From NCBI RefSeq assembly GCF_014191495.1, contig NZ_JACHWR010000002.1, forward strand, positions 1,612,001 to 1,676,000: a DNA stretch of 64,000 nt, given 5' to 3'. This DNA comes from Nocardioides soli (GTDB lineage: Bacteria > Actinomycetota > Actinomycetes > Propionibacteriales > Nocardioidaceae). Positions 57,850 through 64,000 of this stretch are shown here, piece after piece. The notes under the pieces are model-generated. The model was not told the DNA's origin, ran no database searches, and worked only from the letters and a program-made list of their open reading frames with translations. A program made the position numbers and the translations under genes. Within the stretch, counting starts at the first letter, position 1. Each line of letters opens with the position of its first letter.

Positions 57850-57880
57850 CGCTCGTCCTTCGCAGGCTCAGTCCGAGCTG
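57846..57880 (+). repeat. 35-bp direct repeat, left copy
   Basis: Identical to 57953-57987. The left copy includes the stop codon of the TM2 gene. The 72 bp between the copies contain TTTCGAGACGG and CCTCAACC, linking this locus to the repeat family at 48350-48499. Confidence 0.9.
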
Positions 57881-57952
57881 ACGACTGGGTTTCGAGACGG
57901 CTCGCTCAGCCCTCGCAGGCTCGGTCTGAGCCGAGCCCCTCAACCTCACCGC

Positions 57953-57987
57953 CTGACGCTCGTCCTTCGCAGGCTCAGTCCGAGCTG
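57953..57987 (+). repeat. 35-bp direct repeat, right copy
   Basis: Identical to 57846-57880. It contains the last codons and stop of the convergent DUF3097 gene, so its C-terminus is partly encoded by a mobile or repetitive sequence. Confidence 0.9.
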
Positions 57988-58832
57988 GCGGTGACGAAGT
58001 CGATGAGCTCCTCGACGCGGCCGAGCAGGGCCGGGTCGAGGTCCTGGTACGACGAGACCCGGCCGAGGATCTGCTGCCACGCGCGGGCGATGTCGGCCTG
58101 GTCGCGGTGCGGCCAGCCGAGCTGCTGGCACACACCCTTCTTCCACTCGATGTGGCGGGGCACGTCGGGCCAGCGCTGGAGGCCGAGCCGGTCGGGCTTC
58201 ACGGCCGCCCAGACGTCGATGTAGGGGTGCCCGACGATCAGCACGTGCTGGCCGATCGGGGACTTCGCGATGCCCTGCGCGATCCGGCTCTCCTTCGAGC
58301 CCGGCACCAGGTGGTCGACGAGCACGCCGACCCGGCGCTCGGGGCCGGGACGGAAGTCGCGCAGCTCGGCCGCGAGGTCGTCGACGCCGCCGAGGTACTC
58401 CACCGCGACGCCCTCGATGCGCAGGTCGTCACCCCAGACCTTCTCGACGAGCTCGGCGTCGTGGCGGCCCTCGACGAAGATCCGACTGGCCCGGGCCACC
58501 CGCGCCTTCGCGTCGTGGACGGCGACCGAGCCGGACGCCGTGCGCGTCGGCCGCGCGGGCGCGGACCGGCGCACCGGAGCGGTGAGGATCACCGGCCGGC
58601 CCTCCAACAGGAAGCCCGGCCCGAGCGGGAACGTGCGTCGCTTGCCGCGCCGGTCCTCCAGCGTCACGGTGTGCAGGTCGCGATCGACGGCCACGATCTC
58701 GCCGACCCAGTCGGTGGTCACCTCCTCGACCACCGCGCCCGGCTCGGCAGCCGCCTCGACGGCGCGGCCCCGCTTCGGGGCTCGCCAGTCGGAGGCCAGG
58801 ACGTCGGTTCCGTAGCGGTCGCGGGAGGTCAC
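57975..58832 (-). CDS. DUF3097 family protein
   Basis: A 285-residue actinobacterial protein of unknown function. The conserved middle RIFVEGRHDAELVEKVWGDDLRIEGVAVEYLGGVDDL resembles a Toprim-type acidic fold (EGRHD, then LVDHLVPGSKE), and the N-terminal part has a beta-rich segment (GEIVAVDRDLHTVTLEDR). GTG 58832 is preferred over ATG 58862, because TAGCGT ends 7 nt before it and the conserved RYGTDVL begins there. It may act on nucleic acid ends, but nothing shows this directly. Confidence 0.8.
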   Translation of the reverse strand: MTSRDRYGTDVLASDWRAPKRGRAVEAAAEPGAVVEEVTTDWVGEIVAVDRDLHTVTLEDRRGKRRTFPLGPGFLLEGRPVILTAPVRRSAPARPTRTASGSVAVHDAKARVARASRIFVEGRHDAELVEKVWGDDLRIEGVAVEYLGGVDDLAAELRDFRPGPERRVGVLVDHLVPGSKESRIAQGIAKSPIGQHVLIVGHPYIDVWAAVKPDRLGLQRWPDVPRHIEWKKGVCQQLGWPHRDQADIARAWQQILGRVSSYQDLDPALLGRVEELIDFVTASSD

Positions 58833-58880
58833 CGAGGACACGCTAGGTGGCCGCGCCGACATCCCTGAGGGGGCGCGCCG

Positions 58881-59105
58881 TCAGCCCTCCTCGGAGTCCG
58901 CGTCGGGTTCGTCACTCTCCGGGGTCTTGCCGCCGTGCATGTCCAGCTCCTCGGGCGACTTCGCCTCGTCCTCGTCGAGCGGCTTCGCCAGCGGGTTGTC
59001 CTCGGTCGGCCGCAGCTCCTCGGGCAGGTCGTCGTCGGTGATGCCGGTCGCCGGCTCGTGCTCGCTCTCGTCGTGGGAGTCGTGGTGGGAGTCGTGGTTG
59101 CGCAT
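58881..59105 (-). CDS. Small acidic hypothetical protein
   Basis: A 74-residue, strongly acidic, His-rich protein: MRNHDSHHDSHDESEHEPATG, then DDDLPEELRPTEDNPLAKPLDEDEAKSPEEL. No known domain. The His/Asp cluster at the N-terminus could bind metal. It is followed by DUF3097 on the same strand and preceded by an MBL-fold gene with a 17-nt gap. Codon use is like its neighbours, supporting a real gene. Confidence 0.7.
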   Translation of the reverse strand: MRNHDSHHDSHDESEHEPATGITDDDLPEELRPTEDNPLAKPLDEDEAKSPEELDMHGGKTPESDEPDADSEEG

Positions 59106-59122
59106 GACCGGGACGTACCCGC

Positions 59123-59995
59123 TCACACCAGCGGCAACCGCCGCTGGCTGCGGGGCAGCTGCTCGTACCCGCGGCGTACGGCGTGCTCGAGCTCCTCGCG
59201 CGGGTAGGGCCACTGCGCGGCGTCGAGCGCCTGGTCGACGGGTACGCCGCGGGTCGCCAGGTCGCGGATCGTCTCGGCCACCACGCCGATCGCGTTGCGC
59301 TGCTCCTCGACGAACTCCCGGTCGACCGGGGCGCCGTGCCCGGGCACGATCACCGTCGCGGCGCCGGTCAGGCCGAGCACGATGTCGAGGCTGAGCGGCC
59401 AGTCCATCGGGTAGCAGTCCGCGCCGAACCCGGGCACGCCGTTGCGGGCGGCGGACTCCTCGACCAGGTCGCCGGCCAGCACGACGTCGGCGTCGGGCAC
59501 CCGCACCACGAGGTCGCCGCCGGTGTGGCCGCGACCGGGGTGCACGAGCTCGACCATCCGGTCGCCGAGGTCGAGCGCGACCGCGGAGGAGAACGTGTGG
59601 TCGGCCGGCACGATCGTGGTGCGCTGCACCTCGTCGCGGTGCGGGTCGTGGGGCTCGGTGTCGTAGAGCGTCTTGATCCGCTCGCCGGCGGGCAGCGTCC
59701 GCTCGGCGGCCACCTCGTGCGCGTGGATCGGGATGTCGCCGTACTCGTGCCGGAACACCCCGTTGCCGAAGGTGTGGTCGAAGTGCTCGTGGGTGTTCAC
59801 GACGCCGACCACGCCCGGTGCCGGCAGCCCGGCGGCCAGGCGGCGTACGTCGTCGACGACGCCCCGGGCGGCCGGCTCGGAGGCGTGCGTGTCGACGACG
59901 AGCAGCCCGCGGTCACCGCCGACGAGCGTGACGTTGACGTCGAACCAGTCGTAGCGCGCGACCCAGACCCGGTCGGCGATCTCGGTGAAGCCCAT
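59123..59995 (-). CDS. Metallo-beta-lactamase-fold hydrolase
   Basis: A 290-residue MBL-fold protein with the dinuclear site motif NTHEHFDHTFGN, then HPGRGHTGGD and VLAGDLVEE, and a late PGHG histidine. The family covers lactonases, thiolesterases and lactamases; the substrate is not assignable. TACCCT (60007-60002) ends 6 nt before the ATG, so the message is probably leaderless. It likely heads a small operon with the acidic protein. Confidence 0.85.
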   Translation of the reverse strand: MGFTEIADRVWVARYDWFDVNVTLVGGDRGLLVVDTHASEPAARGVVDDVRRLAAGLPAPGVVGVVNTHEHFDHTFGNGVFRHEYGDIPIHAHEVAAERTLPAGERIKTLYDTEPHDPHRDEVQRTTIVPADHTFSSAVALDLGDRMVELVHPGRGHTGGDLVVRVPDADVVLAGDLVEESAARNGVPGFGADCYPMDWPLSLDIVLGLTGAATVIVPGHGAPVDREFVEEQRNAIGVVAETIRDLATRGVPVDQALDAAQWPYPREELEHAVRRGYEQLPRSQRRLPLV

Positions 59996-60028
59996 CCCGC
60001 CAGGGTAGGCGGGCCCGGTGCCGCGGGA

Positions 60029-60745
60029 TCAGCAGATGCCGGCGTGCAGCCCGCGACGGAGCATCTCGCCGAGCTCCGCGAGGTCGCGGGCGCGGCGCGG
60101 GAAGGCGACGGAGCGCTGGTGCGACCCGGTGACGTCCACCCACTGGAGCGTCACCTCGGAGGGGGAGAGGCGGGCGATCCGCACCCCGACCAGGTCGCCG
60201 GGGCGGGTGTTCGTGCCGAGCGCCACCGAGCGGCGCAGCTCCTCCTGGTGGCAGTCGTTGGCGTGCTCGACCGAGCGCTGGAGGTGGCCGCGGTTGAGGT
60301 GGTGCTCGCGGCTGCGGAAGTCGTCGAGCGGCACCCGCAGGTGCCGGTCCGGGCGGGCCAGCAGCACGAAGTTCAGGTCGAGGGAGACCATGTGGCGCAT
60401 CTCGTCGCAGCACTCGCAGCGCTCGAACCCGGACCGGGTGAGACGGCCGGCGAGCGTGAGCGAGTCGCCGCGCTCGGATCCGCCGCGCGGGCCGAGACCA
60501 CTGGTCAGGGTGAGCAGCGCGCTGCGCTGCGTCGCCGCCGCGCGGGCGACCGGTGAGTCGGCCAGGCACAGGAAGGTCGGCGTACCCCGGTGGTCGGTGA
60601 GGCCGAGCTGCTCGTCCTCGCCCACGGCGTGCTCCTCGCCCTCGATCACCAGGCTGACCGAGCCCGGACAGGCGAGGATGCTGCGGGCGTCGTTCGCGAC
60701 CAGCCGAGGGTCGAGGTCTGAGCTGGGCTGTTCGGTCGTGGTCAC
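60029..60745 (-). CDS. Iron-regulated DUF2470/heme-utilisation-like protein
   Basis: A 238-residue protein. The N-terminal half resembles a split-barrel flavin/heme-binding fold, and the C-terminal half ([27 protein letters not shown]) fits the DUF2470 region found in HugZ-like heme utilisation proteins and in plant relatives. A CECC cluster lies mid-protein. The IdeR-type box 27-45 nt upstream indicates repression when iron is plentiful, fitting a role in heme or iron use. The start is GTG with GGAG 6 nt upstream. The domain call is tentative; the iron box is clear. Confidence 0.7.
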   Translation of the reverse strand: MTTTEQPSSDLDPRLVANDARSILACPGSVSLVIEGEEHAVGEDEQLGLTDHRGTPTFLCLADSPVARAAATQRSALLTLTSGLGPRGGSERGDSLTLAGRLTRSGFERCECCDEMRHMVSLDLNFVLLARPDRHLRVPLDDFRSREHHLNRGHLQRSVEHANDCHQEELRRSVALGTNTRPGDLVGVRIARLSPSEVTLQWVDVTGSHQRSVAFPRRARDLAELGEMLRRGLHAGIC

Positions 60746-60771
60746 CGTTGCTCCGTCCGGACGGGAATAAC

Positions 60772-60790
60772 TTAGGTAAGCCTAACCTAT
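60772..60790. promoter_or_regulatory. IdeR/DtxR iron box
   Basis: A 19-bp site with arms TTAGGTAAG and CCTAACCTAT matches the actinobacterial iron-box consensus TWAGGTWAGSCTWACCTWA at all but the last base. It lies 26 nt before the DUF2470-like gene and 104 nt before hrcA on the other strand. Confidence 0.9.
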
Positions 60791-60849
60791 TTGATTGCCG
60801 GAGGAGGTCGCACGGGCGCTTCCACGATGTGGTGCCGCCGGGCGACGGG

Positions 60850-60855
60850 TACTCT
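60850..60855 (+). promoter_or_regulatory. -10 element of hrcA
   Basis: TACTCT matches TANNNT and places transcription start near 60862, inside the CIRCE element. Confidence 0.5.
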
Positions 60856-60881
60856 TGGCACTCCGGCGGGGTGAGTGCCAA
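60855..60881. promoter_or_regulatory. CIRCE element (HrcA operator)
   Basis: TTGGCACTC-N9-GAGTGCCAA is a perfect 9-9-9 CIRCE, 13 nt before the hrcA start codon. It indicates autoregulated heat-shock control. It covers the GTG at 60871, which is therefore not the start. Confidence 0.97.
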
Positions 60882-60894
60882 GAGGAGGCGGGCA

Positions 60895-61914
60895 GTGCAG
60901 GAGGAGCGCAGGCTGGCCGTGCTTCGTGCGATCGTCGAGGACTACGTCGCCACCGAGGAGCCGGTCGGGTCCAAGTCCCTCGTCGAGCGGCACGGGCTCG
61001 GCGTCTCGCCGGCCACGGTCCGCAACGACATGGCGGCGCTCGAGGACGAGGGCTACATCGCCCAGCCGCACACCAGCGCGGGCCGGGTGCCGACCGACAA
61101 GGGCTACCGGCTCTTCGTCGACCGGCTCACCACCGTCAAGCCGATGAGCGCGGCCGAGCGGCGGGCGATCGCCTCCCTCCTCGACGGGGCCGTCGACCTC
61201 GACGATGTCGTCCAGCGCTCGGTGCGACTGCTCTCGCAGCTGACCCGTCAGGTCGCGATCGTGCAGTACCCGACGCTCTCGCGCTCCACCGTGCGACATG
61301 TCGAGCTGGTCGCGCTGGCGCCCAACCGCCTGCTGGTGGTGCTGATCCTCAGCACCGGTCGGGTCGAGCAGCGCATCGTCGAGCTCGCCGCCGACCTCGA
61401 CGACGAGGCGCTGGTCGAGCTGCGCGCGGTGATCGGCCAGGCGGCGATCGGGCAGGTCATCGCGGACGCCGTCACCGCGCTGGGCGCGCTCGTCGCGGAG
61501 GAGGCGCTGGCGCCGCCGGCCACGCTGGCCGTGATCGACGCGCTCTCCGAGGCGATGTCCGACCACCGCTCCGACGAGCGGATCGCGGTCGGCGGCGCGG
61601 CCAACCTCGCCCGGTACGGCGACAGCTTCGACTCGGCGGTCCGGCCCCTGCTCGAGGCGCTCGAGGAGCACGTCGTGCTGCTCAAGCTCCTCGGCGAGGC
61701 GACGACCGGCGAGCCGATCACGGTGCGCATCGGCCACGAGGGCCCCTACCAGGAGCTCGCCTCGACCAGCGTCGTCGCGGCGGGCTACGGACCCGGCGAG
61801 GAGGCGTTCGCCCGCCTCGGCATCGTCGGCCCCACCCGCATGGACTATCCCGGCAGCATGGCGGCGGTGCGGGCCGTCGCCCGCTACGTCTCGCGGATCC
61901 TCGACGAGGCCTGA
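60895..61914 (+). CDS. hrcA: Heat-shock repressor HrcA
   Basis: A 339-residue repressor of class I heat-shock genes. The N-terminal winged helix ([46 protein letters not shown]) binds CIRCE; the GAF-like middle region and dimerisation helices follow, with a [16 protein letters not shown]-terminal motif. GTG 60895 is chosen: GAGGAGG lies 6 nt upstream and the CIRCE ends 13 nt before it. HrcA activity depends on GroEL in known systems. dnaJ follows by 59 nt. Confidence 0.96.
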   Translation: MQEERRLAVLRAIVEDYVATEEPVGSKSLVERHGLGVSPATVRNDMAALEDEGYIAQPHTSAGRVPTDKGYRLFVDRLTTVKPMSAAERRAIASLLDGAVDLDDVVQRSVRLLSQLTRQVAIVQYPTLSRSTVRHVELVALAPNRLLVVLILSTGRVEQRIVELAADLDDEALVELRAVIGQAAIGQVIADAVTALGALVAEEALAPPATLAVIDALSEAMSDHRSDERIAVGGAANLARYGDSFDSAVRPLLEALEEHVVLLKLLGEATTGEPITVRIGHEGPYQELASTSVVAAGYGPGEEAFARLGIVGPTRMDYPGSMAAVRAVARYVSRILDEA

Positions 61915-61973
61915 ACCTCCGACGGGAACAGCCCGGGAATCAGCAGAGCCAGTACGACCACGAAGGAACCCAC

Positions 61974-63143
61974 TTGAGCCAGGACCTGTACGAGCTCCTC
62001 GGCGTCGATCGCGACGCGGACGCCGACGCCGTCAAGAAGGCCTACCGCCGACTCGCGCGCAAGTACCACCCCGACGTCAACCCCGACCCGGACGCGCAGG
62101 AGAGGTTCAAGGAGATCTCGCGCGCCTACGAGGTGCTGTCCGACCCGCAGAAGCGCGCGGCGTACGACCGCGGCGGCGACCCCTTCGGCGGTGCCGCCGG
62201 CTTCGGGCAGGGCGCCGGCTTCTCGTTCACCGACATCATGGACGCGTTCTTCGGCGGCGCCTCCGCCGGCGGCGGCCGGGGCCCGCGCTCGCGGCAGCGG
62301 CGCGGCCAGGATGCGCTGATCCGGCTCGAGGTCGATCTCGCCGAGGCCGCGTTCGGCGTCTCGCGCGAGCTCAAGGTCGACACCGCGGTGATGTGCTCCA
62401 CCTGCCATGGCGAGGGCGCCGCCCCCGGCACCCACGCGGTGCCGTGCGAGACCTGTCACGGTGCCGGCGAGGTCGCCCACGTGCAGCGCTCGTTCCTCGG
62501 CGAGATCCGCACGCTGCGCCCGTGCGCGGCCTGCCGCGGCTTCGGCACGATCATCCCCGACCCCTGCCGGGAGTGCTCCGGCGACGGCCGGGTCCGCTCC
62601 CGCCGCACGCTGACGATCAAGATCCCGGCGGGCGTCGACACGGGCACGCGGGTCCAGCTCTCGGGCGAGGGCGAGGTCGGCCCGGGCGGCGGACCCGCCG
62701 GCGACCTGTACGTCGAGATCCACGTCGCCCCGCACGACGTCTTCACCCGGCACGGCAACGACCTGCACACGACCGTCACGCTGCCGATGACCGCCGCCGC
62801 GCTCGGCACCACGGTCACGCTGCCCACGCTCGAGGCCGACGTGGTCGACGGCGAGGAGCCGCGGACCGACGTCGAGACCAGCATCGACCTCGACGTCCGG
62901 CCCGGCACCCAGTCGGGCGCCGAGCAGGTGCTCCGCGGCCGCGGCGTACCGGGCCTGCGCGGCGGACGCGGCGACCTGGTCGTCACCGTGGTCGTCGAGA
63001 CGCCGACCCGCCTCGACCCGCGCCAGGAGGAGCTGCTGCGCGAGCTGGCCGCGATCCGCGACGAGGAGAAGCCGTCGGGCCAGGCGCAGCCGAGCGGCAA
63101 GTCGGTCTTCGGCCGGCTCCGCGACGCCTTCAACACGCACTGA
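61974..63143 (+). CDS. dnaJ: Chaperone DnaJ (DnaJ2-type)
   Basis: A 389-residue type I Hsp40. The J domain has YHPDVNPD; a Gly/Phe region with [10 protein letters not shown] follows, then four zinc motifs [24 protein letters not shown] and CRECSGDG, then the C-terminal peptide-binding halves. It stimulates DnaK ATPase. The copy next to hrcA in actinobacteria is the second DnaJ. The start is TTG at 61974 with AAGGA 6 nt before it and no nearby ATG or GTG. It is co-transcribed with hrcA and so under CIRCE. Confidence 0.95.
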   Translation: MSQDLYELLGVDRDADADAVKKAYRRLARKYHPDVNPDPDAQERFKEISRAYEVLSDPQKRAAYDRGGDPFGGAAGFGQGAGFSFTDIMDAFFGGASAGGGRGPRSRQRRGQDALIRLEVDLAEAAFGVSRELKVDTAVMCSTCHGEGAAPGTHAVPCETCHGAGEVAHVQRSFLGEIRTLRPCAACRGFGTIIPDPCRECSGDGRVRSRRTLTIKIPAGVDTGTRVQLSGEGEVGPGGGPAGDLYVEIHVAPHDVFTRHGNDLHTTVTLPMTAAALGTTVTLPTLEADVVDGEEPRTDVETSIDLDVRPGTQSGAEQVLRGRGVPGLRGGRGDLVVTVVVETPTRLDPRQEELLRELAAIRDEEKPSGQAQPSGKSVFGRLRDAFNTH

Positions 63144-63148
63144 GCCCC

Positions 63149-63889
63149 ATGTCGCTCCCCGTCCACCTCGTCCCGACGCTGGCGGGCGTCGCCGTCGGCG
63201 ACGTCGTGACCGTCGACGGCGATGAGGCCCACCACGCGGTCGCGGTGCGCCGGCTGCGGGTCGGGGAGCAGGTCGTGCTCACCGACGGCGCGGGCAGAGC
63301 CGCGCGGGGCGCGGTCGGCTCGACCGGCAAGCGGGTCTTCACGCTCGAGGTCGAGACCGTGACGGCGCAGGACCCGGCGACCCCCGAGGTCGTGGTCGTC
63401 CAGGCGATCCCCAAGGGTGACCGGGGCGAGCTCGCCGTCGAGGTGCTCACCGAGATCGGCGTCGCCCGGGTGGTGCCCTGGGCGGCCGCGCGCAGCGTGG
63501 CCGTCTGGAAGGGCGAGCGGGCCGCGAAGTCGCTCGCGAGGTGGCGCGCCACCGCTCGCGAGGCCGCCAAGCAGGCCCGGCGCGCATGGTTCCCCGAGGT
63601 CGCGGAGCCGGCGTCGACCGACGACGTGGCGGCCCTGCTGCGCGACGCCGACCTCGCCGTGGTCCTGCACGAGGCGGCGACCACCTCCTTCGCCGCGGTG
63701 TCGGTGCCGTCGTCCGGCCGGATCGTCGTGGTCGTCGGGCCCGAGGGCGGGCTCACCGACGACGAGGTCGCGGCGTTCGTCGCCGCCGGAGCCGCATCCG
63801 TGCGGCTCGGCGCCGAGGTGCTGCGTACGTCGACCGCCGGCGTCGCCGCCGTCGCCGCGATCCTGTCCCGCACGTCGCGCTGGGGGTGA
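63149..63889 (+). CDS. rsmE: 16S rRNA m3U1498 methyltransferase
   Basis: A 246-residue SPOUT methyltransferase that N3-methylates U1498 of 16S rRNA. It has an N-terminal PUA-like domain (DEAHHAVAVRRLRVGEQVVLTDGAG) and the C-terminal knot with VVVVGPEGGLTDDEV and VRLGAEVLRTSTAGVAAVA, both diagnostic of RsmE. ATG 63149 is 6 nt after the dnaJ stop codon, so the gene is part of the heat-shock operon. The order hrcA-dnaJ-rsmE is conserved in actinobacteria. Confidence 0.95.
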   Translation: MSLPVHLVPTLAGVAVGDVVTVDGDEAHHAVAVRRLRVGEQVVLTDGAGRAARGAVGSTGKRVFTLEVETVTAQDPATPEVVVVQAIPKGDRGELAVEVLTEIGVARVVPWAAARSVAVWKGERAAKSLARWRATAREAAKQARRAWFPEVAEPASTDDVAALLRDADLAVVLHEAATTSFAAVSVPSSGRIVVVVGPEGGLTDDEVAAFVAAGAASVRLGAEVLRTSTAGVAAVAAILSRTSRWG

Positions 63890-64000
63890 GGGTGCGCCGG
63901 TATGGGTGTGCCGGGTGGCGGTGAGCTGGGCACCGTTTGGCCGGTGGGATCGGTTGCTGGCGCACCGCCGGGTGGCGCCCCGCCACCTCACCGCGCCAGC
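63890..64000. other. Window end without recognised gene
   Basis: The last 111 bp hold no recognised gene, terminator or promoter. A short open stretch continues past the window edge, but is too small to assign. Confidence 0.6.

Noticed and set aside
61915..61973. Separate CIRCE or promoter for dnaJ
   Set aside because: Nothing matching GCACTC repeats or a clear -10; dnaJ is best seen as part of the hrcA transcript.

Overview
This is a high-GC actinobacterial chromosome segment, most likely from Nocardioides or another Nocardioidaceae. Three things point there: gene content and order (leuS-degV-comEA-comEC-holA, convergent rpsT, then lepA, hemW, hrcA-dnaJ-rsmE); actinobacterial regulatory sites (mycobacterial-type LexA box, FurA boxes, IdeR-type iron box, CIRCE); and many start codons 6-7 nt after a TANNNT -10 hexamer, as expected for leaderless mRNAs. 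No rRNA, tRNA, CRISPR array, insertion sequence or phage gene was seen.

Region 1 (1-10.4 kb): an MFS exporter with two C-terminal beta-sandwich domains; a metY-metX methionine operon; a FAD-linked glycolate/lactate-type dehydrogenase divergent from a D-amino-acid dehydrogenase; and a PucR regulator divergent from an alanine racemase. The last four look like an alanine/D-amino-acid catabolic set, and related imperfect palindromes lie in both divergent control regions.

Region 2 (10.4-22.8 kb): the most interesting part, a nine-gene accessory catabolic island built around one bidirectional control region with a 28-bp perfect palindrome at 14851-14878. Leftward: nitrilase-family amidase, long cyclase-family hydrolase, sugar-acid-type IlvD/Edd dehydratase, GntR regulator. 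Rightward: RbsC-like permease, lipoprotein binding protein, a fused RbsA-RbsC ATPase-permease, class III aminotransferase, D-aminoacylase-like amidohydrolase, then a strong hairpin. The set suggests import and breakdown of an N-acylated, amidated, polyhydroxylated compound; the substrate is unknown.

Region 3 (22.8-34.1 kb): furA-katG and dps, both with FurA boxes of the same 7-5-7 form; an EmrB-type exporter; a SAM methyltransferase; a FadD19-like acyl-CoA synthetase behind a KstR-like operator; a VOC protein; a secreted alkaline phosphatase; and an SDR dehydrogenase.

Region 4 (34.1-48.4 kb): core genes. leuS is preceded by an 8-codon leader peptide with three consecutive Leu codons, then a stem-loop and a U-tailed terminator, a compact attenuator. 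degV, comEA, comEC, holA, rpsT, a phosphotransferase-fold kinase, lepA, a frameshifted second kinase and a long-chain acyl-CoA ligase follow.

Region 5 (48.4-54.2 kb): the SOS mutasome imuA'-imuB-dnaE2 behind a perfect LexA box. Region 6 (54.2-64 kb): a Tat/lipoprotein intradiol-dioxygenase-like protein, a DUF559 protein, hemW, small and uncharacterised proteins, an iron-box-controlled DUF2470-like gene, and the CIRCE-controlled heat-shock cluster hrcA-dnaJ-rsmE. Two families of dispersed palindromic repeats sit in the intergenic regions.
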